The position numbers were made by a program, and so were the translations under genes. Positions 10,891 through 20,077 of a stretch of 64,000 bases of DNA are shown piece by piece (within the stretch, counting starts at the first letter, position 1; each line of letters starts with the position of its first letter). The notes under the pieces were generated by a model. That model ran no database searches, was not told where the DNA came from, and saw only the letters and a program-made list of their open reading frames with translations. The stretch lies in IMG/VR virus record IMGVR_UViG_3300023210_000011, positions 62,001 through 126,000 of that record; one strand, written 5' to 3'. This DNA is from a virus.

Positions 10891-11069
10891 GGCACAAGGA
10901 CGTCCCCAAGGTCCGAGACTCCCTCCTCATCCAGGGCGGTACTCGCGGCGAGAAGAGGGGTGGGCTAAGATCGGAAACCGGCGGACCCGTCGATCCCGCG
11001 CTCATCGCGAAGAACTTCGGTGTCAGCCTCGAAGAAGCCGAAGAGATCAGCCGGAGGCTGTCCCGATGA
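10887..11069 (+). CDS. Small basic protein between tail genes, unknown
   Basis: 60 residues from a GTG inside a GTGA overlap with the baseplate gene; AGGAAGGA lies 7-8 bases upstream, a good ribosome-binding site. The N-terminal half is Arg/Lys/Gly-rich and probably disordered. The C-terminal half (VDPALIAKNFGVSLEEAEEISRRLSR) reads as two short helices with an HTH-like or UBA-like turn. It ends in an ATGA overlap with the next gene. It may be a tail chaperone or assembly connector, but nothing proves this. Confidence 0.6.
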   Translation: MRHKDVPKVRDSLLIQGGTRGEKRGGLRSETGGPVDPALIAKNFGVSLEEAEEISRRLSR

Positions 11070-11689
11070 ACCTCAACTTCCTGAAGCTGCTCCCGTTCTT
11101 CGGAGCCAAGACTCTCGAAGACCACAAGACGGCCCCCGCGATCGAGGGATTCGTCAAGATCGAGACCCGAGAGGGCGGGAAGCGGCGGCAGTACGTCGAA
11201 GGAAAGAACATCTGGACGCTCACGGGACGTGAGTACCTCTCGGAGCTCATCGCTCTTCGTGTGGTCACGCCGCGTGACACCTTCCGGAATGACCGAATCG
11301 CCTTCATCGGCATGGGAGGGGGATCTCAGGCGGAGGTGGCGAACATCAGCAGCCTGGTGGATCCCCTGCCCTACGCTCCCGCGGAGTTCCTGGCGAGAGT
11401 CAAGACCCCGGCGACGTTCCCGGCCTCGGCATCCTCGTCCGCCCGCACAGCGGTGCGCTTCGTGCGTGAGTACGGACAGACAGAGCTCAGTCTCGGTGCC
11501 ACTGCCATCCTGACGGAAGCCGGTCTGTTCACCGATGGCGACCCCGACAGTGATTGGGACACCTCGTCCCCGATCACAGGATTCAGTGCCAGCTCGGATC
11601 GTGCGCCCATGGCGTACAAGACCTTCGAGCCGGTCAGCAAGACCAGTGCATTCACCCTCCGGGTGATCTGGGAAGTGAGGTTCCTGTGA
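11066..11689 (+). CDS. Conserved-type tail/baseplate connector protein, unknown
   Basis: 207 residues, ATGA start. The protein has a basic N-terminus, then WTLTGREYLSELI, a Gly-rich turn (FIGMGGGSQAEV) and a C-terminal beta region (AILTEAGLFTDGD, APMAYKTFEPVSKT, LRVIWEVRF). This Gly-rich turn and the LTEAGLF / AxKxFxPVxKT / FxLxxxWExxF order recall small phage proteins that sit just before tail-fibre genes and connect fibres to the baseplate. I give no family name with certainty. It overlaps the following giant fibre gene by four bases (GTGA), which supports a connector role. Confidence 0.65.
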   Translation: MNLNFLKLLPFFGAKTLEDHKTAPAIEGFVKIETREGGKRRQYVEGKNIWTLTGREYLSELIALRVVTPRDTFRNDRIAFIGMGGGSQAEVANISSLVDPLPYAPAEFLARVKTPATFPASASSSARTAVRFVREYGQTELSLGATAILTEAGLFTDGDPDSDWDTSSPITGFSASSDRAPMAYKTFEPVSKTSAFTLRVIWEVRFL

Positions 11690-14600
11690 GCGACTACACA
11701 CGCCGCCCGTTCCTGGCGAGCCAGACCGACAAGGTCATCCTCTCCGAGCCGGTCATCTTCGGCGTCGTCCACGTCAATGTGGATGGCGACTACGACGACA
11801 TGCCGGCGTCCGGGACGCTCGAGCTGGCCATCGAGACTGAGTCCACTTCCAGTCCGACCATCGAGACCCAGCAGTGGGACGCCGCGGTCGATGACGTGTC
11901 TCTCGCAGGGCTTGTCGCGGCGATCAACGACTCTGGATCTCCGCTCTACCCCTTCGTCGAGGCCAGCGCCTTCGAGGGGGTCCTGCGCCTGGCGTCCAAG
12001 CAGACTGGCTACCTCTCGGCAGGAAACCCTGCCTACCTGACCATCCACCCGCAGACCTCGGGTAGCGGTGTCACGGACCTCGGGCCGCTCGTAGGGTTCG
12101 CGCTCTCGCCGCACCCGACCGCCACTGTCCGGGCCGGAGATCTGGCGACATCCTCCGTGCGCGCCATGACCCAGGGGAACCGCCCCGGGTCGGTGTTCAT
12201 CGCCCGAGGGGAAGACCGCACCGGGGAGAACTTCAACCGCGCCCTGCATCGCCTGGCGATGAACCTCGACAACCACGAGGTCAAGCTGGTGCGGGATGTG
12301 GCGGTCCCGGTAGCCCTTGAGATCCCGGAAGGATCATCGCGTTTCCGTACCGACGTGGCCACGGGGCAGATCCTCGGTGTGGAGCTCACGATCGGCTTCG
12401 GGGATGACCTCGACTCGGTCTTGGCCACCGGCATCTACGTGGGCGGCCCCGCCCATGATGCGTCCATCGACGAGATCTCCAAGTTCTACTCCGTCCTGGA
12501 TCCCGACTGGAACGAGATCTCCGTGGTCTCCCACGACGACCCAGGCCCCGGGGACGTGAAGGACACTGTGGTCCGAGTGGGCACAGTTGCCTACGTCCCC
12601 TCGTCTCCTCCCGGCTCCTACGCCGACAGCGACTTCGAGCTCGACGGATCTTCGCGCGCGGCCCTGTCCAACGACCCCACGTTCGACTCCTACCGCTCCG
12701 CCTTCCAGGACTCCTCGAATCAGCCGGGCAAGGCCACCAGCGTCATCACGGAGATCGTGGATGGCGCCACAGTGGTCTGTGCGACCGCTACCTTCGAGAC
12801 CGACCTGGTCGAAGCCGGCGACATCGCGATCATCTCGAGCTCGGGGGTCTCCAGCCCCATCAACCACGATGGCGAGTACATCGTTGATGTGGTGGTGTCT
12901 GAGACCGAACTGATCTTGCGTCCAGTGGACGAGGACTCTCTGCATCTCCTGACCGACGATGGGCTGGGAAACATCGAGATCCGTCCCAACGGTGAGTTCG
13001 AAACCAGTCTGTACCTCGGCTTTGAGCCGCCGCTTCCTCGGGTCCCCTCTGGCGGAGTCAAGGTCATCCTGGGCATGCAGGACGGCTTCGGAGACATGCC
13101 GCGGGACTTCCTGCTGGTGCCCGCTGTCAACTCAGCTGACGAGGTCGATGGCTGGGTCCTGAAGAACCTCTTCCGTGCGCTCAACCTGCAGGGCATCTAC
13201 GACGGGCAGGGACAGGACAAGGGCTCCGGGTTTCATGCGGACGCCACGCATCGTCCTCTCACGATGCACTCCATCCCCGAGGCGAACTCTCCGTCCTCCG
13301 TCCGGACGGGGGCCTCTGGGACCATCCAGGCCGGCTCAAACTGGTTCACCATCGGCACAGGTGACGAGTTCACCCTGCCCGATGTGGGACGATCGTTCAC
13401 GTTCACGCTGTCCGGCACGGAGCACCACGACTGGCGGATCTCTCGACTGATCGACGCGCGTACCGTGGAGCTGGTCCCTCCCCCGCATCAGATCGGTACT
13501 GTCCTGGCCACGGGCAGCGTCAGCGCCTGGGAGATCTTCGATACGATGCTGCCGGACTTCCAGGCAGCCATCAGCTCGGTGACAGAGTCCGCCCGAGCCG
13601 GAGGATTCCACCACACGAAGGTCAACGACGGAACCTCGAGTGGTGACCTCTCCTTCGCCCACCTCGAGCACATCACTGAGTTCGAGGCGTTTGGCTCGAG
13701 CGTGGGGGCCGTCAGTCTCCCCACCCTGACTGCGGCGCTGTCTGGCGACGAGCTCACGTTTGCAACAGTGAACGTGGATGACTGTCCGAGCATCTTCCCG
13801 ATCTCGGCCCATGCCTCTTCTCGGCGGAACGACAACATCCGTGGAGGCGTCAGCTTCGCCAAGCTGACCTCTGGCACGGATGTGGGGCTGTACCTGGTCT
13901 ACTCGACGCGCATCAGCGGGTCGGGGTCCATCGTGAAGCTCCAGAACCTGGACGGCACCTCCCCCAGCTTCGCGGCCGGGAGCGAGACCGTCTCGTTCTA
14001 CACGCTGCGCGCTGGGTTCGGGGTTCCGCTCTTCGGCGGTGCAGATGACGCTGGGAGGGCGGCCCTGTCCCTCTTCGAGGACGGGGTGCAGAAGGGAGGG
14101 GATTCGTACGCCCTTCGCGCGGGCTGGGCCGGTCCTGGTGCGGGCGTTCTGGTCACCGCGAATGACTCCTCGTTCGAGGCGCTGCTCGCTACAGCGACGG
14201 ACAAGGGCGCAGTGGGCCCCACCCTGAAGCTCGTCGCGTACGCCCCTGCCTACGGTGCGGATGTCGAGGTCCGCGGAGACCACTCGAGCTCGTCTGCGCA
14301 AGGCCGGGGCGAGTACGGCATCAAGATCGTGGTCGAGACCTACGCCCACGACATGAGCCAGGCGGACTCCACGTGGAGTGACGGCCTGCGTGGCGCTGGC
14401 GTGCAGGCGGTCCAGGAAGGGCTGGACCCCGCAGGCTCCTTCATCCGCAGGGCCGGCGGTAGCGGGTCTGTCGCGCTCCTGTACCCGGCCACCCTGTTCG
14501 TGGCGTCGCTGGGCGAGATCGACCATGTGGGCGCTGCCACGGGCATGACCCTCGTGGGAGACCTGTACCTCCCAGGCCACCAGTCCTCGGGCATCTACAC

Positions 14601-17600
14601 CGGGGGCTCCGGCACCTTCAACGAGCTCCGTCCGGGCTACACCGATCTGGATGTCGATCCCCCGACCTTCTGGGGAGACGGCGCCGCCTGGCTGGGCGGT
14701 CCATACCTCCTGGCAGATGTGGGGTCCGTCACAGTCGCCGATCCCGACTACTCGCGGTTCAACTTCGACCACGACTTCGTCGTCGATCTGACCCGTGCAG
14801 ACGCGCCAGATCTGGATGCGCGTTCTCCGGCGGAAATCGTCCACATGGGGATCCGACTGGACCTGAGTGGCACTCCCTTCGGCGGGACCATCCTGGGCGT
14901 GTGGGACAACGGTTCCGGGGTGTACCGGATGGCAGTGCGTGCCCAGACGGGCACCAGCCACACCACAGGAACCCACGACATGAAGGCCTACGGCCGTCGG
15001 TGGTTCTACAGCTACATCGATATCGCGAACTACTCGGAGATCGGTACGGGCGTCATCGCCCCCTACCAGGATCCGGGCAGCTCGCAGACATCGAACACCG
15101 TCAGCACCTCCTCGATCCCGGCAGTCATGCCGGATGTGGATCAGGGGCAGGACGGGGCCGGGGGTCTGCGCCCGCTGATCACCTACGACTTCGGAGACGG
15201 CTCCGCTGGGTTCGACTACGGGAAGCTGAACATCTCGACCCCGGATTCCGCGGGTCTGGGAGATCTGCTCTCCCTCTTCTCCTTCGGGCAGCGGTCTGGA
15301 GAGAACCTGGCGGACTACGCCACGGCGGTCGCGTCCAACGACGCGCGAGATGAGGACGCATGGCGGAACCTCGCGGGGGCGCTGACTTCGGCGATTGACG
15401 GGCACGTCTCCACTGCGCGTGCGGAGATTGGAGGCCCTGCTCCCTTCGTCAAGGGACAGGTGCCCTCTTCGCGGGATCTCCTCCGGTACGAGATGTTCTG
15501 GGACACGGATGCTGCCCTCGATCCCGCCATCAGCGGCTCCGCCCACGTAGAGGTGATCCCTAACGATGGGGTGCGGACCTTCGGCGGCTGGTCGTACTCG
15601 GCAACCCCACACTTCTCCGGAGGTGGTTCGAAGATCGTGGTCTCTCGTGACCGTGCCGATGCGGATGCCGGCTACGTCTACCTCTACCTGAAGCTCGCAC
15701 GCTCCATCGTGGAGGGGAACCTCGCGTTCCGGGTGCTCGTAGATGCCCTCCAGTTCAGCCTGGTGGACAAGAACATGATCGTGGAGATCGTGGAGGGCAC
15801 CTCGGGGTCCACCGTTCTGGCTTCCAAGACGATCTCGGTCCCCACTGGCAACAACTACGACAGGTTCGTGATCGACTTCCTCGAGTGGACACCCGAGGAT
15901 GAGCTCTCTCGGACAGACCAGGATGTGTTTCTCCGGATCTCGGCGTACCTCCACGGGCCCGCGGTCGTGGAGGCCGCAGGAGACACGTTCATGGGGGACG
16001 GGAGCTCGAACGGAGCTCCTCCCCTCTGGTACTTTCGGGGCATCAACGTCCACCCGCTCGAGCAGGGGCTCTTCAAGGGGAACCTGACGCTGCAGGGTGT
16101 GCTGCGGGCCGCCGGCCTGCGGTCGCATACTCCGATTCTGGGCCACCAGGTCGTGGGTCCGAGCTCGGTGCAGCTTCTCCAGAACGTAGGCTACGGAGAC
16201 CGGGAGTCTGACGCGGATACCTCGAGCTACGCTCGGACAACGGGAGACACGCCGACGATGCCGACCTTCGCGTCGGTGACGTACTCTCCTCTGAGTGACC
16301 CGGGAGGCATCCAGGAAGGTTCGAACGTCGGCACCCTGCCCATGTTCGAACTTTCGAGTCCTGTCCGGACGATTCAGGGCCGCGATACCCAGCCGCACAG
16401 CAAGCTGGCGTACTCCTACTCACGCTCGGACTACACCGACGGGGGGCTGGGGGCCAGTGCGTGGGGGGACACACAACCGGATCTCGACTACGGATCCCAG
16501 AACATCTCGGTGCTTGCCGGCGTCTTCAATAGCGAAGGAAGTTCGCATGATTACACGTTCACGGCCGGCACGTACGTCATGCACACGTTCGTCGGAGTCC
16601 CGGGAATCTACGACCGGACGGATATCCCCGGTGGCGAGGTAGGCAGTCACTACCTGGACGGGACCCTGAAGATCCCCAACACGGCACGGTGGGGCTACGC
16701 AGCCTTTGCCCAGCCCCAGCTCATGTTTACGGGAGACGGCGGGTCCCCCGGAACCAAGGGCCCTGCGGACGCAGACGTCCTCCACCTGTCCAACCATGTC
16801 GGCACGGTGGTTCGGTACTACCGGCCCAAATTCGAGTTTGGGTCGTTCTTCAAAGTGGGCTCTGGCAGTGCAACGGTTGACGCGTACCACCCGTACTTCG
16901 ATCCCTTCTTCTACTGGGCGTACTGCGCCTCTGGGGTGGCAGACCGCTTGTCGGACGACGAGAAGGAGCACCTGGTGGAGACGTACGGCCTTCACGCCGA
17001 CTTCTTCACAGACGTAGATCCCGATGGGAAACTGGGCTCCATGGTGCTGAAGGACCTGGTGGCCGAGGCAGACTACCGGGTGAACCCCGACTTCTGGGAC
17101 ATGCCGGGGCGCACAGGGTTTGTGATTCCTCTGGATCCTCCGCATGGGGCCCTCCTCAGCCAGCTGGAGGTGAACCTCTCGTTCATCGCAGCCGATGGGC
17201 GCTCGCGAAATGCCGACGGAGAGTACTCAGCGTCATCCTCCTTCTCGGTATGGAGGTCCAGCCCGGACAAGGATGCCCCCGCGTCGGAGTGGGTTGATCC
17301 CACAGCCTGGCGGGAGCGAGAAGGGGTGATTGTGCGTCTGTGGCGCCACAACCTCTTCGGAGAATTCGGGGCGCAGGCCCCCAACACAGGAGCATCCGGG
17401 GTCAGCAGCCCCTCCTCGGGATTCGCAGAGCTCTTGGCGGAGACGGAGGTAGATCTCAGCTCGACCACCGCCACCGCTGTTTCTGAGCATTTCGAGCTGG
17501 CGGTCGCCGAGCTGGCAGCGAACACTGCGCGAGTGGTAGACCGTCGCCGGTACAGCTATCACGCCACCGTAGAGTTCTATGTGGGGTGCCGCCGGGAGGC

Positions 17601-18210
17601 TCCGGACGGTCTGGAGATCCCCGGCCTGGGCTCCGATGATCTCGAAAACGCCCAACGGACGTCCCCCCTGACGTGGACCACCGCGTTCTCGGGCATCTGG
17701 CCGAGCAGCCAGGGAGGCTTCGGAGATTGGCGGGATTCTGCGTCATCCTTCCGGAAGGGGTACCAGAAAGCCGTCGCATGGGAGGGCCATCTCGTACGCA
17801 GACGGGGACGCGACAGCGACTCCGCGGCCGCGGTCGTCTATGGGGACTCGTTCTTCTCCCAAGCAGAGAACGAGAGCACCTGGACCTGGGGTAATGTTGA
17901 GTGGCACACCTCCACGTCCCCAAAAAATGGGTTCAATCTCAGGCGGTCTGTGTACGATGCCCAGTCCTTTGTAGCGGCGGGCAGTAGCCCTGGGCCGTTC
18001 TACATTCTGCCGCCGCACACACACGGGGACGACGAGATCTTCACCGATCAGGCGAACACCCCCATAGCCTCGGTGGGGTTTACCGAGCTCGTGGAGTTCC
18101 CCTTCGAGAGCTCCTCCCGTGTGGACTCAGATCCCGCTACCCCCATGGTCAAGTTCCGCGGAGCGCGGCTCACCTGGGTGACTGATCGCCTCTCGGATGG
18201 CGGCTGGTAG
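11686..18210 (+). CDS. Giant tail fibre protein
   Basis: 2174 residues. The GTG at 11686 overlaps the previous TGA and is preferred to an in-frame ATG at 11554 that would lie deep inside the upstream gene. The N-terminal ~250 residues include ENFNRALHRLAMNLDNHE, a helix typical of fibre attachment regions. Two copies of the tail beta module follow (near residues 375-425 and 560-600). The remaining ~1600 residues are beta-rich with many aromatic, Gly and Asp residues and no tandem collagen-like repeat. I see no intramolecular chaperone or lyase signature. As the last and largest gene of the tail module it is the best candidate for the host-recognition fibre. It stops 15 bases before a hairpin. 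Confidence 0.8.
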   Translation: MSDYTRRPFLASQTDKVILSEPVIFGVVHVNVDGDYDDMPASGTLELAIETESTSSPTIETQQWDAAVDDVSLAGLVAAINDSGSPLYPFVEASAFEGVLRLASKQTGYLSAGNPAYLTIHPQTSGSGVTDLGPLVGFALSPHPTATVRAGDLATSSVRAMTQGNRPGSVFIARGEDRTGENFNRALHRLAMNLDNHEVKLVRDVAVPVALEIPEGSSRFRTDVATGQILGVELTIGFGDDLDSVLATGIYVGGPAHDASIDEISKFYSVLDPDWNEISVVSHDDPGPGDVKDTVVRVGTVAYVPSSPPGSYADSDFELDGSSRAALSNDPTFDSYRSAFQDSSNQPGKATSVITEIVDGATVVCATATFETDLVEAGDIAIISSSGVSSPINHDGEYIVDVVVSETELILRPVDEDSLHLLTDDGLGNIEIRPNGEFETSLYLGFEPPLPRVPSGGVKVILGMQDGFGDMPRDFLLVPAVNSADEVDGWVLKNLFRALNLQGIYDGQGQDKGSGFHADATHRPLTMHSIPEANSPSSVRTGASGTIQAGSNWFTIGTGDEFTLPDVGRSFTFTLSGTEHHDWRISRLIDARTVELVPPPHQIGTVLATGSVSAWEIFDTMLPDFQAAISSVTESARAGGFHHTKVNDGTSSGDLSFAHLEHITEFEAFGSSVGAVSLPTLTAALSGDELTFATVNVDDCPSIFPISAHASSRRNDNIRGGVSFAKLTSGTDVGLYLVYSTRISGSGSIVKLQNLDGTSPSFAAGSETVSFYTLRAGFGVPLFGGADDAGRAALSLFEDGVQKGGDSYALRAGWAGPGAGVLVTANDSSFEALLATATDKGAVGPTLKLVAYAPAYGADVEVRGDHSSSSAQGRGEYGIKIVVETYAHDMSQADSTWSDGLRGAGVQAVQEGLDPAGSFIRRAGGSGSVALLYPATLFVASLGEIDHVGAATGMTLVGDLYLPGHQSSGIYTGGSGTFNELRPGYTDLDVDPPTFWGDGAAWLGGPYLLADVGSVTVADPDYSRFNFDHDFVVDLTRADAPDLDARSPAEIVHMGIRLDLSGTPFGGTILGVWDNGSGVYRMAVRAQTGTSHTTGTHDMKAYGRRWFYSYIDIANYSEIGTGVIAPYQDPGSSQTSNTVSTSSIPAVMPDVDQGQDGAGGLRPLITYDFGDGSAGFDYGKLNISTPDSAGLGDLLSLFSFGQRSGENLADYATAVASNDARDEDAWRNLAGALTSAIDGHVSTARAEIGGPAPFVKGQVPSSRDLLRYEMFWDTDAALDPAISGSAHVEVIPNDGVRTFGGWSYSATPHFSGGGSKIVVSRDRADADAGYVYLYLKLARSIVEGNLAFRVLVDALQFSLVDKNMIVEIVEGTSGSTVLASKTISVPTGNNYDRFVIDFLEWTPEDELSRTDQDVFLRISAYLHGPAVVEAAGDTFMGDGSSNGAPPLWYFRGINVHPLEQGLFKGNLTLQGVLRAAGLRSHTPILGHQVVGPSSVQLLQNVGYGDRESDADTSSYARTTGDTPTMPTFASVTYSPLSDPGGIQEGSNVGTLPMFELSSPVRTIQGRDTQPHSKLAYSYSRSDYTDGGLGASAWGDTQPDLDYGSQNISVLAGVFNSEGSSHDYTFTAGTYVMHTFVGVPGIYDRTDIPGGEVGSHYLDGTLKIPNTARWGYAAFAQPQLMFTGDGGSPGTKGPADADVLHLSNHVGTVVRYYRPKFEFGSFFKVGSGSATVDAYHPYFDPFFYWAYCASGVADRLSDDEKEHLVETYGLHADFFTDVDPDGKLGSMVLKDLVAEADYRVNPDFWDMPGRTGFVIPLDPPHGALLSQLEVNLSFIAADGRSRNADGEYSASSSFSVWRSSPDKDAPASEWVDPTAWREREGVIVRLWRHNLFGEFGAQAPNTGASGVSSPSSGFAELLAETEVDLSSTTATAVSEHFELAVAELAANTARVVDRRRYSYHATVEFYVGCRREAPDGLEIPGLGSDDLENAQRTSPLTWTTAFSGIWPSSQGGFGDWRDSASSFRKGYQKAVAWEGHLVRRRGRDSDSAAAVVYGDSFFSQAENESTWTWGNVEWHTSTSPKNGFNLRRSVYDAQSFVAAGSSPGPFYILPPHTHGDDEIFTDQANTPIASVGFTELVEFPFESSSRVDSDPATPMVKFRGARLTWVTDRLSDGGW

Positions 18211-18225
18211 TGTGAGCTAAAGAAA

Positions 18226-18254
18226 GGCGGCCCTCCAACAGTGGAAGGGCCGCC
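18226..18254 (-). terminator. Terminator hairpin for the replication operon
   Basis: GGCGGCCCTCCA and TGGAAGGGCCGCC pair with one bulged base around a four-base loop. Read on the minus strand, the stem is followed by TTTCTTTAGC, a T-rich tail, so it fits an intrinsic terminator for the long minus-strand operon. On the plus strand no T run follows, so any effect on the fibre transcript would be weaker. Confidence 0.75.
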
Positions 18255-18269
18255 CAGAAGTATGAAACG

Positions 18270-18374
18270 CTACACGGTGAGGCTGAGAACCAGCGCGACA
18301 GCCTGTTCGAGGGAATCCCCCCGATACAGGAAGCCGGCGTCGTTCAGCAGGGCCTTCACCTCCCGAAGCCCCAT
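18270..18374 (-). CDS. Possible 34-residue protein at the end of the replication operon
   Basis: ATG at 18374 gives MGLREVKALLNDAGFLYRGD and 14 more residues, ending just before the terminator. The ribosome-binding site is weak (GGGAG about 12 bases upstream). The frame stays open for more than 15 codons upstream of this ATG, with protein-like sequence (VTLFSEGDLAD), and lies -1 relative to the end of the preceding gene. It could therefore be a separate small gene, a gene with a non-standard start, or a frameshifted extension. Existence is uncertain. Confidence 0.3.
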   Translation of the reverse strand: MGLREVKALLNDAGFLYRGDSLEQAVALVLSLTV

Positions 18375-18412
18375 GTCTGCGAGGTCTCCCTCAGAGAACA
18401 GGGTGACTCGGT

Positions 18413-19330
18413 TCAGCTGCGCCAGTCCACGTCGCTCAGGCTCGTGATCTCGTTTCCCGAGTCCACGTCCTGGTTGTACTGGTACGCCAGGTAGCCATCC
18501 AGGGTCTCCAGGTGCTCCAGGACACGGGTGAGGACGGTCTCGACTCCCTCGAGCCGGGACGCCTGCGCATCGACGTGCTTGTCGAGCATGGTGCCGATGG
18601 TGGTGACCATGCCCTCGAGCTTCTCGAGATCGGCCGAAGCTGCCGCGGGGGCGGCGGGGGCGGCGGCCGTCTTCTTGGCCTTCGCGGGAGCACGACGGGC
18701 CGGCGCCTTCTTCACGGGTGCCTTCTTGGCCGGGGCCTTCTTCTCGACCTCCTCCTCCTCTTCCTCGGAAGCCTCTTCCTCGACCTCCTCCTCGACCTCC
18801 TCCTTGGGAGCGGGCTTCTTCCGGGGGCGGCGCGGCTTCTTGGCCGGGGCCTTCTTGGGGGGCGCCTCTTCCTCGGCCTTCTCCTCGGCCTTCTCCTCAC
18901 CACCGCTACCCGCGGGGGCTCCGTTCTCCTTCAGGTCGGCGAGCAGCGTCTTGAGCTCCTCGACATCCAGGTCCCCGATGCTCTCGTAGGGCGCCGCGCC
19001 CTCATCGGTGGTGAACTTGGAGATCATCTCGGCCAGGTCAGCGGCGGGGATCTTGAAGGAGTTGCCGCCGCGGGGCGGGATCAGACCGAGGTGAATGGCG
19101 ATTCCGCGCAGGTACCGCTTCTGTCCAACAGGCATAGGTAGAGTCTCTCGTTTGGGGTTTTTCGTACAAACGGCGAAGGCGCCGAAGTCGAAGACGGCTC
19201 GAATTCGTGCGCGAGTCACCCCCTCATGGGATTCCTCGTGCAGGGAGCAACCTCCCCCGTCTTCGAGCATGACGGGGAAGACCTTCTTGCATTTCGCAAG
19301 CCGGGCGCAGCTAACACACGGCTCGAACAT
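18413..19330 (-). CDS. Cys-cluster protein with histone-H1-like acidic/basic low-complexity region
   Basis: 305 residues from the ATG at 19330, which overlaps the previous stop (TGATG); an internal ATG at 19134 is an alternative. Residues 1-60 hold a CVSCARLAKC...C metal-binding-type cluster. Residues ~75-140 are an ordinary small globular region. Residues ~140-235 alternate acidic runs (EEKAEEKAEEEA, EEEEEEVEKK) with AKKAP/PAKK repeats resembling histone H1 and bacterial H1-like DNA-binding tails. The last ~65 residues look like a coiled coil (LEKLEGMVTTIGTMLDKHV). A role in DNA or nucleoprotein binding is inferred from composition and from its place in the replication operon. Confidence 0.7.
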   Translation of the reverse strand: MFEPCVSCARLAKCKKVFPVMLEDGGGCSLHEESHEGVTRARIRAVFDFGAFAVCTKNPKRETLPMPVGQKRYLRGIAIHLGLIPPRGGNSFKIPAADLAEMISKFTTDEGAAPYESIGDLDVEELKTLLADLKENGAPAGSGGEEKAEEKAEEEAPPKKAPAKKPRRPRKKPAPKEEVEEEVEEEASEEEEEEVEKKAPAKKAPVKKAPARRAPAKAKKTAAAPAAPAAASADLEKLEGMVTTIGTMLDKHVDAQASRLEGVETVLTRVLEHLETLDGYLAYQYNQDVDSGNEITSLSDVDWRS

Positions 19331-19623
19331 CACAGGATCTCGTTGCGGAACTTCGCCCAGCACCCGAGCACGATGGTGTCCGGACACCCGAAGGTGACGC
19401 AGGTACCGTCGCATGTGGGGAGCTGGGTTCGGATCCTGCGCCAGTTTCTCTTGATGTGGCGCTCCATCGTTTCTCGGTGCTCATCCAGGCGGCAGTTCTC
19501 CGGGACTTCGCCACCCTCGAGCGCATCCAGGACCGCAGCAGAGGAGCTGCCCCGAGACAGGTTCCCAAGGCCTTCTTCGCGCGCGATATCGATGAGTTCA
19601 CTCTTGTTGATCTCGTCACCCAT
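19330..19623 (-). CDS. Small Cys-containing protein, unknown
   Basis: 97 residues, ATG overlapping the end of the RusA-like gene by eight bases, and translationally coupled to the next gene through TGATG. The N-terminus (NKSELIDIAREEGLGNLSRGSS) resembles a SAP/HeH-type short helix-extended-helix. The C-terminal half has six Cys residues (CRLDE..., CDGTCVTFGC, LGC) that could bind one metal ion. The combination suggests a small nucleic-acid-binding accessory protein, but no family is recognised. Confidence 0.6.
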   Translation of the reverse strand: MGDEINKSELIDIAREEGLGNLSRGSSSAAVLDALEGGEVPENCRLDEHRETMERHIKRNWRRIRTQLPTCDGTCVTFGCPDTIVLGCWAKFRNEIL

Positions 19624-20077
19624 CGGGGACTCCGAAGTCTTCTGGGTCAGAGGGCTCCAGGAGCAGGTGTACCCCTACTTTGTCTCCCATCTCTTTCCGC
19701 AGGTACAGCTCGAAGAAGAGGCAGTCGTCGATTGACCCTCCAAGGGCTTCGACGAGGCAGTCCTCGATCAACTTCCGCCTATTTCCTACGTCGAATTTCT
19801 TATAGCGGGTTTTTGCCTTTCCTTTAGCCCACCCCTTGTTGATGACCGTTTCGAAGGTGAATGAGAGCGAGAGCGTGTAGATGGACCGCGGAGTGTGCTT
19901 CGCTACGAAACGGTTGATCTCCGTGAAGTAGTTCTCTCTGAGGTACTGCGTGAACACGATCTTGAAGTCGCGCGCCTCCTTGGAGTAGACCTGACCTCCC
20001 TGCCGACGGTGAACCCGGATTCGGTTCTCCGACGGAGGGAGGTACGGCACCCACAGCTCAAGATCTGCGGTACCCAT
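19616..20077 (-). CDS. RusA-like Holliday junction resolvase
   Basis: 153 residues. RusA family endonucleases cut four-way junctions left by recombination or replication before packaging. The family pattern is visible: an N-terminal PYLPPSENRI-type segment, then KKFDVGNRRKLIEDCLVEAL, containing Asp and Asn/Lys of the D-x-x-N-x-x-K-x-x-x-D core, followed by the paired Asp of GGSIDDCLFFEL. Length fits RusA (about 120-160). It starts with ATG, overlapping the upstream gene by 20 bases, inside a run of recombination genes (RecA-like, two PD-(D/E)XK nucleases). Activity is inferred from motif conservation. Confidence 0.75.
   Translation of the reverse strand: MGTADLELWVPYLPPSENRIRVHRRQGGQVYSKEARDFKIVFTQYLRENYFTEINRFVAKHTPRSIYTLSLSFTFETVINKGWAKGKAKTRYKKFDVGNRRKLIEDCLVEALGGSIDDCLFFELYLRKEMGDKVGVHLLLEPSDPEDFGVPDG

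Noticed and set aside
11554-11685. Upstream ATG extension of the giant tail-fibre gene
   Set aside because: It would overlap the previous gene by 136 bases; the GTG at 11686 sits in the GTGA overlap style used by neighbouring genes.
13336-16398. Long minus-strand open frame of about 1020 codons opposite the tail-fibre gene
   Set aside because: It is antisense to a clear fibre gene, has no ribosome-binding site and its product is Arg/Gly/Val-rich as expected from a GC-rich shadow frame.
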